Source: Neurospora tetrasperma FGSC 2508
Lineage: Eukaryota > Ascomycota > Sordariomycetes > Sordariales > Sordariaceae
Direction: 5' to 3'
Length of the DNA stretch: 64,000 bases
NCBI RefSeq assembly: GCF_000213175.1
Contig: NW_009799101.1
Coordinates: 3,745,645 to 3,809,644 of the forward strand
Positions 50,401 through 63,600 of the stretch are shown here, piece after piece (the stretch's first letter is position 1; each line of letters begins with the position of its first letter). Position numbers and translations under genes: made by a program. A model generated the notes under the pieces. The model was not told the origin of the DNA, made no database searches, and saw nothing but the letters and a program-made list of their open reading frames with translations.

Positions 50401-52770
50401 AGAGCCCTGCCCTTGTCAAGTATTACCTGACCTGCAATGATATCTCACATTCTGGACTCGGATGCCCTTAACTTTATCCAAGGTCCGGACTTCTCACAAT
50501 GGCATTCATGATGGATATGCAACGACACTCCAGAACCGAACAGTACTAAAAGATCTCACAAATCATCCCCACCTGAAATAATACTAGGACTCTACTACTG
50601 ATTTGTACACTATACTTAGTTCGTCCATCTAGCTACCAGTGGCTACCTATTATCCAAACCTCTTACATAACAGCCTACGGTATCTTACCTACTAATCTTT
50701 CCAAGTGGCTCCCTCCAAGAAGAACCGTCTCCCATCCCTTTCTAAAGATGATTTCCTTTTCTGCTTCAGCCCTGTCGATCACCCTCCATATCCACTTCTT
50801 AGTCACTCCTCTCCTCTCCCAGTCTCACCAGTCTTCCTCCCTAGAGGAAGCTAGTTGATAATATGCTCGCTTCCTGTTCTGCCGAGGTTGATCTGAACCA
50901 TAATACATTCATGTACTTGTTAGTCGACTCCATTACTCATACACGCACAAACAACTCATCTCATGTTGCACATCTCTCTGTCTTGCTGCTACACGTCTTG
51001 TCATCGAGATTACGCCTTGGGTGTTGGTGATCATGGCTTTGTCTGGGTTTGGGGGTTTGTTAGTGAGTGATGCCGCTCTCGAGCCACTGGTGCCGCCGCT
51101 TGCTGGGGTCCTTAAAAACGGAAAATAAGAGAGGGTATACATCCGTAATCCAGTATGAGGAGCACCTGTTTTGAAGTTCTGAACGAAGGCTGGAACATTT
51201 TGGTCGGAAACTGGGACAAAGCTGCCATAAAGTATGTAGGTCGATAGGTAAGTATGTATCTGGTGTCGGTGGGCGACTGAATTGAAAGAATTCGCTCATA
51301 GCCCATGGTTGCAAAGGACACATTCTTTCTAAATCCAATTCGCCCCCTCTGAAAAAAGAAATTGAAAAAAAAAAAAATTTTTTTAAACAAAAAGGAAAAA
51401 AAGGGGGGCGTATTTATACAAGCAACCCTGAGCTGTGCTCGTGAGGCTTCTACATCACACAGCTTTCCGCGGTTTAGTGTCTCTATAGCTTTAACTGATG
51501 GTTCGTTCCCTTCATATACACATCTCCCCATCTTTCAACTGTCCAAAGTCCAAGCAACTAGACCAAATTCACACACCTGAAACACTAGAATCAAGAGGTG
51601 ACTAAAACATCACTACCCGCTCAAGAACCCCACTAAATTTCATGACAATTTAGGCAGTGTATTTCCGGTACACAAGCGTGACTGGGACGCCGGTGTTCTC
51701 GGCGACGGGATGACGATCGTCCTTGCTAGTTTCTTTAGTGAGAGGGCTACTACTGTACGCAGTGGACTAGACTTAGTTCACGATGTACGTACGTAAGGGC
51801 ATCATCACCTCCACTACATACCTGGCTCTAGCAGTACATATGGAACCGCAGGATTCGACCTCAAGGGTACGTAAAACATCATCAACAACACTTACACAAT
51901 CCAAGTAATAAAACTTTTCCAATCCTCTTAACAATACCTACCGACAGATGGTATTAAAGGTTTTTTAAAAGTCGCGAGAAACTTGCTCACCAAAACAAAT
52001 GCCCTCACGACGACAAGCGGATGGAAATCTTCCATGTACTTACTGTACTTGGCCGCCAGCTCCCTAACTCCGCTATGTATAATGATCACCGCCCATGTAA
52101 AACCACGCAACCGGAAACTTTTTCTATAAGATGTGGAAAGAAGTATCCCACTCGTCTATGTATCCCACTCATCTACGTACATATCCCACCTCATCTGCTA
52201 TCTATCCCACTTAACCGGTCCTCCTGGTCACGACACCAATCTCAACACCTTTTCGTTCTCTCTCCTGCTAACAAAGAAGGAATTGCAGTGGATGCGTGGA
52301 TTGCCTCGTGAATATCATGGTCTTGACTTGCCAGCACCCGCTCAGTAGGTAACGATCTTCGTTTCCATCTCGTGAACGTGGGGAATCGGAAATCTCTCCG
52401 GGTTAGCCTGTTGGTCGATGATATAAGCGACCGCTGGGACTTAGATACACCGCCAAGTGGTTTGGTGGATGTTCGTGGAGAAGGAATTTGACGGACTTTT
52501 TTTTTCTTCTTTCGCTGGTTTGAGCTCGAGCATGAGTTTCATAGCTATTGAGTCTATCGCATGCACGGTATGGCAGATAAGCTACGCAATAACACCATGG
52601 ACAGACATTTCTTATTCATGGCCATCCTAATCTTCCAATGTTCTCATAAGAAAAGCTTTTATGTTCTCTAACCTCATTGAACTCCTTCCCGCCTCTCTTT
52701 CCAGGACATCCTCTTTCTCTATTTCTGCTGCCCGAATGGAAAAGGGTCCCATCCAGGCTTCGCTGTGATC

Positions 52771-52830
52771 AATGTATGTATGTAGATGTATGTATGTAAA
52801 GTTATGTGTGTGTATGTGTATGCATGTTAT
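52771..52830. repeat. Imperfect TATG/TG simple repeat
   Basis: Repeated ATGTATGTA units grading into TGTGTGTATG. Simple repeat, downstream of the deubiquitinase gene. Confidence 0.75.
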
Positions 52831-53179
52831 GTGACAATGCGCTTGTTGAAACATCTAAACCAAACCATACGACAAACAGAAACCTCTACCTGATGACCAT
52901 GCACAACCCAAAATTATTCAACAGCAGCGATCAACAAGCCTACCGATTCTGTGACACAAAAGCAAGCCCGCCACGGCGCAAACACTGGGAGAAAACATGA
53001 AGGTAGGGTGAGTTCCAGAGAGACACTGGGTGATGACACTCAGCGAGGTGTTGACATCTTTCCCTTTCCCAACAAGAGGACTTGTGATCTCACAAAAGGG
53101 ATTTAGGCTTTCAAGAGACGTCACAGCAACCGATTGAACTATTGAACTATGCTGCGGTCGCGAACGAAACCGGACGCCA

Positions 53180-56100
53180 CTAGTCTGACGACTTATCGCC
53201 TCCTTCCGGCTCCTTTGGCGGTTCCCGAACTGCTGGTGATTGTCTTTGCTGCTCGTGATCGTCGACGTGAATCTCCGCAACCTTATCGTCGTCAATGTCA
53301 ACGCCACCATTGACGAACACCTCATGAACTTGCTCCTTGTGTTCCCATGTCATCTGCGCGATTTGGTCCATGGTGTCCTGATCCTGCACTGACGGCGGCG
53401 GCGGGACATTGTCAGTGAATGCCGAGTAATCGTCGTCCTGTGCAGCAGGTCCAATGAAATCTACAGCGGAGCCATATTCATTGATACTGGCAAAAACCGA
53501 GGCATCGTCGCCGGAGTTGTCGCCTTGTGCCACATCACTCGCGATCTCGTCGTCCAAGCCACTAGCTTCAGAGCCAGTCTTGGGAATGTTGTCAAAGCTC
53601 CAGGTTGTGGGGAGAGCAGAGGCCACGCCGGACATGTTGCCCGCGGCTTCGTAGTTGGGTAGATCAATGCCCTCGTCCTCAAACTCGATGCTCTTCCGCA
53701 CCTCAGGACCAGTAGTCGTGCCATTGGTTTCCTGATAGGAGGGCAGTTCGGAGTCGCCACTTGGACCGCGGCCACTAACCGAACCAACTTCTCCTCGCAG
53801 GAGAGTTTGACCTGCTCCGTTCGAAGCGCTCGGCGACCCACGAAGGGAGGAGCCATGACCGAGACGCTGGCCTTCCCCCGAGTCCAGCATTTCCTCATCG
53901 TCGTCAAGGGAATAGCGCTGGGCAACTTCCTCGCATTTGGGCCCGCCTAGAGGTTTGTCTGAGCGGCGACGGTAGAACAGCAGGTAGGCAGCGGGTGAGA
54001 CAACCTTGGAGGTATCGGTCACCTTCGAAACGGATGAATCTACTGCTTGTCAGCATTCGCCTGGTCCTCCAAGAACGAGGGCAAACCGAAAGTCTTACCA
54101 TTGAACTCATACCACTGATCATCAACAAAATTCTTGGCAAAGGCAGTGTAATGGCCACCGCCCAAGCCACCCCAATGGTCATCCACAGCAATCAGGTCAT
54201 AGATCTCCTGTTTACCGTCTTCCTTGTCAATGACCCGCTCGGTGAGGTCGAGGCCCTCAATGGGGAAGTCGACAAGGACATCCAGCTTATCCCGACGCCA
54301 GCCAACGGAGCTAAACCGTTTCAGATGGACGACCAGAATATCTGGCGTCTTCCAAAGGTCGAATTTCTTGCTTGCGCGACGGTGCTCCTTGCAACGGGGA
54401 CAATACCATGTATCTTGCTCGGACAAGATTTCTTCCTTCTCGAACTCGGCCAAACAATCATCTAGACTGATACCGTGCTTCTTACGCAGCTCCCGTTGCC
54501 TCTTCTTGGCACCCAACGACGGGTCATTCAGAGTCTCAATCTTGTTGTAGGTCCTGTTCGCAGGGGAGAAGACAGCATCAAAAGCGTCCTCGTACCAGTC
54601 CACAACGATGCCTTCCCCAAGACGCACAAGGGGCCCTTCCTCGGAGTCGACACGGTAATCTTGCTCAGGAACCTCGACGGGTTGCTGGGCGGCCGCAGCC
54701 CGTTTTCTCAGCTGTTCTTTCTCAAAACGCTTCTTAGCCTTCTTGCCATAAGTGCGGCCAGCTTTCATCTTCTTGTTTTTGCCTCGCGGACCGGCATTTG
54801 CTCCCCTAGGAGGACTAGCGATGAATCGATCCTGATCAAGGCGTCAGCACATTGTACCACGTTAACCGAATTACTAGAGCAATGCATCGATTTGACTTAC
54901 ACTTCCTTTCGGGGCATCTGAGCCCTCGCTCGACTCATCGGCCATCCGTGTCACGGAATCCACCTGTTCCGAAGAAGCTTCTTCGCTACCGCTGTCATCC
55001 GAGCCATCCAATGCATTCGGGCTTCGCATCTCCACATCCGAGGAATCCGTCTTAGGGGCCCTCGAGCTCAGTCTTTCGTGTTTGCTGGTGTCGTTAACGC
55101 TTTGCCACCCTGTAGGAACACCGCCATGGGACTCCCTAAAGTAAGACATCGCAAAGAGGTTCTGCAGGGCTGGATTCAGGAATACTGAAGGGTCTAACCA
55201 CTTAGGCTGCTGCGACTTGAAACGCTTGAGGAGCGCGGGAAGACTATTTTTGTGCCTAGTTAGCGACACCATGTACAGATCGACATACTCATGAAAGTCA
55301 CTTACGTTTGAGGAGCTGGCGACGCTGTTGGTTTGGCAGAACCAGTGTTGCCCATCGTCACGTCGACAATATCTTCCTCGCCCTCGACAGACTTGGCAAC
55401 TACCTTAGAGTCTGCAGAGTCAATGTCCGATGCGCCATTGACCATCTCAAGATCCGTAGCTTCCGATGCCTCTTCGTCGGCAGTGAATTCCGACCACGTG
55501 GACAAGGTGGCCACCTTTTGCAGGATTTTTCTGCGGATGATATTCTCATCACAAGCCTCCTGAGGCGTCAACACAATGTAATGTGGCGGTGGGATGTCCT
55601 CTACTTTCCTATGATATCTGACACCGGCCGCATTAGGGTCCATAGTACGATGCAGGACTGGAACAAGGAGACGTTCCGCCAGGGGATTCGACGTGGGTTG
55701 AGCGGGCTCTTCCTCGGCATCGTCCAGCAGCGACCTGTATACCTGCTTCTTGGCCTTCTTTGCATTGACATTGGTGGGTGGCGCCTCCACTTCATGTATC
55801 ACTGCAACGTCACCCGGCTGAATCTCTTCGTTGATCGCCATCATGTCGTCGTACTGCTTGAAGAATTTACCCTTGAACTCTTCACCTCCAACAAGACGCT
55901 CCGGGGGGACACCGACTCTCGTCGAAATGAACTCCTTGATGGCCTTGAAGGCGCTCGTCTTATCGACCTCTACAACGATTTCCACCGGGGGCTCGTTTAA
56001 GGGATAATACTTGACAGTTCGGGACCAGACGTTGCTCATTGGCAAGGGCAAAGTGAGGTTGTTGAAGGGATCGAATGTGATGCTGATCTTGTCGCATACA

Positions 56101-58616
56101 GGGCAATGAAGGGTTGACTTGTATAATCCGGTGAACAGGTCGGCAATGATCGAGTCGTCACGCTTCTTTGTGATATCCCAAACCTTCTCGGCCATTTCTT
56201 TGATAGCAGCAGGGTTACCGATCATGTCATCTGTAGAGTCTGGCTTTTCAATGTACGGCTTCTTCTTGATGCGGTTTAGGTCCTCTTGTAGGCCATCGAG
56301 CAAGAAACCCAAAAATTCTTGGGAGTCCTGCTGCCCATAGCCGGAGAAGGCGGGGGCATATCGGCCTACGATGCCTTTGAAGTGACGGGGCGCGACCGAG
56401 TTGGGCGCAGGATTCTTGTATATTTCATCCAACAGCCGCATGTATGCCATAGCAACGTCTCCGTTATGGGAAAGCGGATTGTCAGGGTTGATCTCTTTCT
56501 TGGCCTCGTGAGTGAGGAAATACTTGGTCAACTCTTCAACGCTCCGTAGACATTGCAGAGCCGAATTCATGTAGCATGTATTGCCCAGGTTCTGCAAGCC
56601 AACGCACCCTGGCGTACGACCGGATCTGGGTTGCACCCGGCCCCTATTGAGGACACTCGGGGGAGCCGGACTGTTACGTCCGCTGACAGTACCACGGGCC
56701 TGAGCGACAATGCCGTTGCCGACGGTCTTGTTGCCATTGGTCATTTTGGTAAAGAATGTAGAGACGTAATCATCTCGGTCAACCTGTTCGTCGATGATCA
56801 AGGTTTGGTCCACAGTAAGGCCAACCAATGACAGACTCTTCCTCCCGTTGTAGTTGGGATTGGTTGTGGTATCCTCTGCTGCGAGGTGATCGCGCTCCAC
56901 ACCACGCTCTAGTTGGCTGAAAGTTTCAACATCCACGAGCATTTCCGGCCAGGAGCCAGGGGCCCTAGGTAGGAAGTTCGGTATGCGAGAGGAACGCCCC
57001 GGGGAATCAGGAGGGGTTTCCATGCCAGAGGGCTTCGAAGCCTCCTCTGTGGCAGGAATTGTTTGCAGCCGCTGCCAGACCCGGACTTTACGATCCATAG
57101 GAACACCAGTCAGCTTCTTGATTTGCTGAAGAAATTGGTGAAATGAGGCAGATGCGCTTTGGACAATGACGGGCGGTGGCGGCTTCTTCAGCTTAATCTC
57201 CTGTTCGATAGGCAGAGGACTCGCTGCAGACCATAGCCTGTGAACGGTAAAAACGGGAGGATGGAACTCAAACTGAACGTTTGGCTCGCTGGCAGCATCA
57301 AGGGCGGTATTGTGCGCTATCCGGACAATAGGGGCCTGTCCAGGCGCCAGGCCATACCATGATAGCACCAGGTCCCATGCGTCCTTGGGAAACAGCTCAG
57401 CAGACTCTGATCCCACGCCCGGCTTTAGCTTCACGCACTGCTGGTCGGCGGAGTCGGTGAAGATAGCTTGAATGATATCCGAGTTATCGATCGGCCCAAT
57501 AATCTCGCCTGAAGGCTCCTTGCTTGTAGGCTTCCCATTAGCACCGAACGCCTGGGCCTTGTTCAGCCACTGCCGTGATACTAAGTATGCCACATCTCCT
57601 TCTTTTGCGCCCCTATCATTGAAGGCCTTGAGGAGTGTTTCGATGGTCTTGATCTGTTGCTCGATCGGTGGGATTTCTGCATTTCCTTCCGTCAGAAGCC
57701 TGCGCGTTTTTAACTGAGGTACGAGCAGCTGACATGCTTACCTGTCTTCAAGGGCAGTTCCATATCAGCGATGGGCATCTTGGTACCTCCGGCGGCGTCT
57801 GCTTCCACGGGCTGAGGCTCTTCCACATCTTGCCCAGACTGTTGGTCTTGCGGCTGGGTATCAGGAACCGTGAGCATTTCCACGTCCTCCCGCGAGTCCG
57901 CGTTCTCATACTCTGGATCCATACTGGATGCTCTTCGTTTCAGGGGAGAACCAGATCGATGTGTCTGCTCTGAGGCGCCACCCATGAGCGCACGGTGGGG
58001 CGTATTGATGAAGGGAGACTGACTTCTCAAGGTCCCGCAACTGGCAGCCTGCAAAGTCGAGCTCGAGTCGAAAAGCTGTCCGGAATCGCGGTCGTTGTCA
58101 ACGGAGAGATCGGCCGAGGCAGCGCAGGGTGAACTGGCGGCGGAATCGGCAGAGACGTAGTCGGTCGCAGAGCCAGACAGTGTGCTAAACTGATTCTGAA
58201 GGTGCGGGGGTATGCCTGATGGTGGTAAGGAGTCGCCGCGGCTGTATGCTGGAGTGTTGGAGGCAGAGGCCAATGTGGAAGTCGACCGGTGGTGGTCAAA
58301 AGGGTAGGCCGGGTCGAACTCTGCTTCTTGCTCGGTAGCGAGCACCACGTCTAGGGCAGCGTCGGTAGACCCTTCCTGTCCCTGCTCCCTTGTCGACTGG
58401 CGGGTAACCCTCCGTTTCTTTGAGGAAGACGTGGTGAAGGTGAGCTGCCTGTGCAGCTCGGAAAGCGCTGGGTCGGTGTGATGGAAGGTGGGAAGTGGGG
58501 GACGGCGCGCGTTGGAGGATGCCGGATAGAGATCGGGGAGATCGTGACAACCCAGTGAGACGAATCGGTAGAGTAGGTAGTCACGCACGGCACGGTAAAG
58601 CGACTTGGACGGAGCG
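53180..58616 (-). CDS. UBP12: Ubiquitin carboxyl-terminal hydrolase, Ubp12-like (DUSP + USP)
   Basis: Cysteine-protease deubiquitinase (C19/USP). Exons 57742 to about 58616, 55306-57676, 54901-55243, 54099-54831 and 53180-54042 join in phase with introns of 56-69 nt. A Ser-rich disordered N-terminus is followed by a DUSP domain (ETLLKAFNDRGAKEGDVAYL, spanning intron 1). A USP domain follows whose two halves are separated by a long insert. The Cys box GLQNLGNTCYMNSALQCL has the catalytic Cys codon at 56574-56576. The His box GGLGGGHYTAFAKNFV has the His at 54151-54153. A CPRCKEH zinc knuckle sits in the second half. An acidic C-terminal tail follows. The 5' end is unresolved: the first in-frame ATG is 57985 (1517 residues), yet the protein-like frame runs open to about 58642 with no ATG. 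58616 marks a possible splice acceptor. Confidence 0.88.
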
Positions 58617-60602
58617 CTGAGTGGTTGAGGCAGGTAAGACGGTCAGGTCATGGACGAACTGACTGACTGACAAACGACGGGAGCAAAGCCAGACGATAGA
58701 GCTGGGTCTGGGGAAAGCGAGTCGTTGCGTTGACGCTGGGTGGTGGCGTCCGTGATAGGTTAGCCGTGGTGCATCGGGCGGACTGGTTGGCCCGACAGTC
58801 TTTCAAGTTTTTTTTTTTTTAGTTTTTTTTTTCGGGTGTCGTTTTTTTTCTTCTTCAGTCTTGATTCCAGTGGACTCGACGCCTCGACGGGACTCGTTCG
58901 GGCGATCGATCAGCAAGGGCACGCTGCGACGGAGGCCAAGTAGCGGGAATCGGGTGTTACAGCGTGGAGATTTGTTGCGTCACGTCAAACGGGAAACCTG
59001 GTACCTTTTTTTTTGGAGTGGTGGCCAGAAATGATACCGAATTCAAAAGAAACATCAATAACCGGTCTGTTGTCTCTTTGGGGTTCCCCTGCAGTGAGGT
59101 TCTTGTCAACAACGAAGCCGGAGCAACAGGCTTGGAGAGCGGGTGATGGAAATTCTGTCCAACGGAATTCTAGGCGTTGTCTACCCATGGGTTTCTGTGG
59201 TTTTTTATTTTTTTAGTTTTTTTTTTTCCTTTTTTTCCTGCCGCAGCGGAAGTTGCAGCTTATCTAGGCTTGTTCTATGACCGTGGTCCCGCTCTCAGTC
59301 TGGGCTGGTTCGTTGTTGCAACCTGCAAGCGCAAGCGCATTTGCAAGTGAATAGAGGTACCTCTAGGATCGCGGTCGCGTCACGGCCCTGCTCTGCCCTG
59401 ACCGTAAAACACCTGTAAAACAACCGCGATGGGATCTCTGGGGTCGCCTCCCGAACCCTGTGGAATGCGGGTTCTGTTCCACGCAGGGTTGATGAAGCGC
59501 CCTGGGCAAGGGGAAGAGCACACCCCGCAATTCGAGCACGCTGCTAAGTAGCGGTACACAGAGGTAGGCAGTCCAGGGGCGGGTAGTGGCGTCAGTATCA
59601 AATACCTAGAACCTCCTACCTTCCACTTGTCCTTCGTGGGGAGGAAGTGATGTATTCCAAGTTTTTCTGTGTGTTGTTTGGCTCCTTCACCAGCACACAG
59701 AAGGATTCAGAAAGAGACGGATACGAGGGTTACGATCGGAATGAAGGCTAGTTGAAACAGGCGCGAACGTTATCAGTGCAGTTGTGATCTTATAAGTTAA
59801 TTTACCGCCGTGAGACACATGGCGAGTCAGCAGGTAGTATGTGAAATCAACCGTGTATCACATCAAGCAGACAGCAACTTCCGTTCTCTTTCATCCTGAA
59901 GGTGTTACTCCTGCCAGCCTTGTCCTGTGATCAAACGACGAGCTGAGAAAGGATCTCTGTTACGATGATGGTTATACTTTGGCTATATACCTGCACAGAG
60001 GTGAAAGAATGCAACGTACTACATCATGTCAAGCACGCCTCTTCAGTCCTGCCTTTGGGAACTTCATGATGGAATATTCTGAGAGGACGGATAGCATGAT
60101 TCATTCATTATTCTTCATCCCCATATCGCCCCTCGCCGTTGTTTCACCCTGGGGAACGGGCTTTCTTTCGATTACATTTGTTGTATTGCCAAGTTCATAG
60201 TATCTGGATGTGCGTGCACAGTCATCATCTGTTTGAACACACTATGCTGGTTCATTACACCAAACACCACATCATCATAGCAACAACCGGGTTAAAACTA
60301 CTGTTATGAAGCTGTCTGTTCTAATGTCCATAGTTACTGGAGAAAGGGGTATTTTCCTCGCAAGCGAATGCCTTTTCGGTTTATTTTCCGAAGGAGAGAA
60401 CTCCATCTCATGCATGCAACTGCCCACGCTGTCTTAACATGGCAGACAAACGCATACTTTGGCACATCAATTTACCAACCAAAAAAGGTCTCCCATCACA
60501 GCCCTTTTATTCTTTCTTTCTTTTTTTTCCTTCTTCTAACAGAAATTCCGAAAGCAACATTTGATACGGAAATCGTTATCCTGCACTGTTTGAGGCTTTC
60601 AC
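58617..60602. other. Intergenic region between UBP12-like and STE23-like genes
   Basis: About 2 kb with long A/T tracts (58808-58846, 59206-59238), the 14-nt palindrome TAGAGGTACCTCTA at 59352-59365, and only short open frames. One 67-codon ATG frame (59188 to 58985, minus strand) could be an upstream exon of the deubiquitinase, but there is no conservation argument. Confidence 0.45.
59352..59365. repeat. 14-nt palindrome TAGAGGTACCTCTA
   Basis: Exact copy of the core of the palindrome at 20513-20528. Confidence 0.85.
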
Positions 60603-63600
60603 TTAGAGCTTGGAATCCAACTCCTCGTACTCGCTCAGGTCCTTCACCGGCCTAGCAGCAGCGCTGACTGGCAATCCAGCCTTGTAGCTGCGCACATCCT
60701 CAATGAGGATAGGCTTCGTGCCGTTTGATGACGGCGGTGGCGCATCCTTGACCACCCCGCTGACCTTTTCAGCATGGAGTTTCCTCCATGTCTCGGTGGC
60801 AGCATCCATATTGCTCTCGGTAACACTGAGGCTGCCAAGATACTCCTTAAGACCAGCAATCTCCTTCTCCTCGTCGTGATCAGCCGCGCTCAGTCTCGCT
60901 TGGAGGTCGGTGGCGGTTTTGGCCGAGGTAGTAGCATCAAGTTCCAGTGTCTTGACGAGTTCGGTTATCTGGGCAGTCGTCACGTCGCTCTTTGCCTGAG
61001 CCTCCAAGTAGATAGCGAGCTTGGCCCTGCTAGGCGACGAGGGGTGGATGTAATACTCGAAGAACTCGATCAGTTCCTCCTTAGTAAGAGGTTTGACGTG
61101 AGCAGCATCGCGTTGGGCTAAGGGGAAAGGTCAGTATAGACTCAAGGTAGTAAGGGCAATCTCAGATGTTATGTACTTACAGATCTCAAAATCATAGTAC
61201 TCGCTATGGATCTGACTCCATTGCTTGTTGGTTTCCTGGTCCAAAAACTTGGGCTTCTCGAGGCGCTTCACGATCAAGCTGCGCTTGTGAGCCTCAAATT
61301 GCCTAGGGTCCATCTCTTCGATCCACTTCGCCATCCTTTCCAAGAACAGCTCAATCCTGTTCTCCAAGTAAGGGGCTGTCTTCTCGCTCTGGATGAGGAA
61401 TCGAAATCCGTAGCTTGTGGAAGTGGCACGCACTCCAGAGAACACCACGTAGCCTAGTTGCTCCTTGGTCCTGAGTTGATCGAAGCATGGCTCTTGGAGA
61501 ATCTGGGCCAAAAGCAGTGTCTTGGCACGGATAAGAGAGTCGTTTTTGTCACCGACATAGAGGAAGTATTCAATGCAGTTGTTCACGTTGGCGGGGTCCT
61601 TGAGCATCTTCTTCCAGACGTAGTTGGACCCGGGTGGGAGCACCAAGGATCGCAGGATCGGCCACTGAGAACGCGGCAACACCCTCGGCTTAAGAGTAGA
61701 CTCGACCATATCCGTTAACTTCAGAGCGTCCTCCTTGTAGAGATTTCCGTGGATGTAAACCTCCATGTGCAGCTGAGCAAGAAGGGCTTTCCGGAACTGC
61801 CGGACGTGATCCGAGGTGATGTGTGGTAGCTCAGCCGCGAGCTCCTCGATTGTGTGGTCATGCTCTGCAGTGAGCCATTCCGTGAAGCCGCCAACCTGAT
61901 ACCATGGGACCTGAAGCTCCCAGTTACGGTAAGCTCTGGTCAGACGTTCTTTGATGATATCAAATCTGTCGTCTCGGACCTCGAGATCCCGCATCGTAGT
62001 CAGAACGCGTTCCAGGAGGAGTGGAAGCTTGTCGTTGTACCCAGATACCTCAACGAACAATCCACGACTGTCGAGTGATACGAGGTAGGACAAGCCAGCA
62101 AGGTCGGCATCGTACGAAAACTCTTCCAAGGCATCCTTGACGTGGTCGGTGAAGAGCCTCGCCTTGACAATGCTCTCAGCAGACGCGTGGATCAAAGGGC
62201 TCTTCAGGCTGACAATCAAATTCGCTTTGGGCACCCAAAACGTGTCGTCCTTCTTATACCAAGTGCGTACTAGGTCATCGTTGCGCACAATCCGCGGCGC
62301 CAAAGCTGGCTCCTTAACCTCCTTCCTTTCAACTTCCAGCTTTGTAGGAATAAACTGGTTTTTGTGCGGGAGATGAAGCTCAGGGATCCGTTCTTGATCG
62401 GAGATGGTGGCGGCCTTCTTGATTTCCTCCATAAGTTCGCTAGGAATCTTGGACACGGAATACTCAGTCCCGTACCACTTTTCCTTGTGCTCCCATTTCC
62501 CAGGCACCTCCCGCGAGACGATGGACATGCGGAAATTGTCAGGCCGCAAGCAATCAAGGCCCTTGCGGATGAGGTTGGCATCATACTTGCGCAACTTGCT
62601 AGTTCCGCTCAAGAGCCATTCTCTGGGCAGTGGCCGTTGCATGACTCCGGCTGTCTTGCTTGCGAAGCTGGAAGCCTGAGTCTTCTGCTTGAACTTGAAA
62701 TCAATGTCTCCCATAATCTTTTGCTCGTTGTGGATCCATTCCTGGGGTCCCGTTTCTTTAAGCAAGGCGATGTATTGGAACACCACTTTGGCGACCTCTT
62801 CGTAGTTTTTAAGCCCCTTTGCATTTTGGTCAGCAATTTAAAGTATAATCAGGAGATAAGGAGGACATACTTCTTGTGTCAACTTGATCTGAATATCAAA
62901 CATGCCAGGAGAGCCAGGGCAAACAGTCCACGCACCAGCGCTAAGACCATTAGCCCAACCTTTTGACTTGATATGAGCCATAATGCTGCCCGGGCCCTCA
63001 TGGCCAAGTAAGTGGCTGAGGTAACGACTTGGAAGCTCTTCGAACAAGAGATGCTCATCTAAGAAGGGGAAGGTAATGTTGAGTTCTCGTGAATCCATTA
63101 CGGGTTTGGCAAAGGTCACGACTCCGAGTTGCTCCGGCGTAAGAGGAGCTTCATCCGTCCACTCATTGGGTGGCAGATCTTTGTTCTCTACGTCTGAGAA
63201 CAACTCGGCAACCCAGCCTTCAAGAACGTCAAGTGATTCTCTTCCGAGCACGCACAGCTTCATGCGGTTGGCCGAGTAATGCTTCTGATAAAACTCAATG
63301 AACTTTTCACGAACATTGACGCCCTTGGACTCAGGCAACACCTTGAGCGTTTCCAGGTTTCCAGTAGAGAAATGGCAGTACGGATGCTTGGGGTTCGAGA
63401 TGGACTTGTCTAGTTGGTGAAGTCGCCACGTATCGTTCTGTAGGTTCTTTTTGTTTTCGGAGTCCACAGCCCGAAGCTCCCTGTCAAGGGTGTTGGCTAG
63501 AAAGAGCGGCGCAACGAAGAACTGAGCAAAACGATCCAGAGCACCGTAAAGGGGCGAGGGATTGGTAGCCGAAAGCTCCTCATCATTGCTGGGTTTGGCA

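Larger units (their letters stand above)
45021..53179. other. 8.2 kb gene-poor region
   Basis: No open frame here shows a recognisable family; all are short or low in complexity. Contents are purine/pyrimidine tracts, poly-C (47421-47436), A/T tracts (46325-46344, 46603-46622, 51367-51395), four AGGTACCT copies and a (TATG)n tract near 52771-52830. It lies upstream of the phosphodiesterase start and downstream of the deubiquitinase. It may hold a long promoter/5' leader or non-coding RNAs; this is not shown by the sequence. Confidence 0.5.

Noticed and set aside
51835-51870. Minus-strand B-box-like GGTCGAATCC
   Set aside because: No A box or cloverleaf stems at the proper distance.
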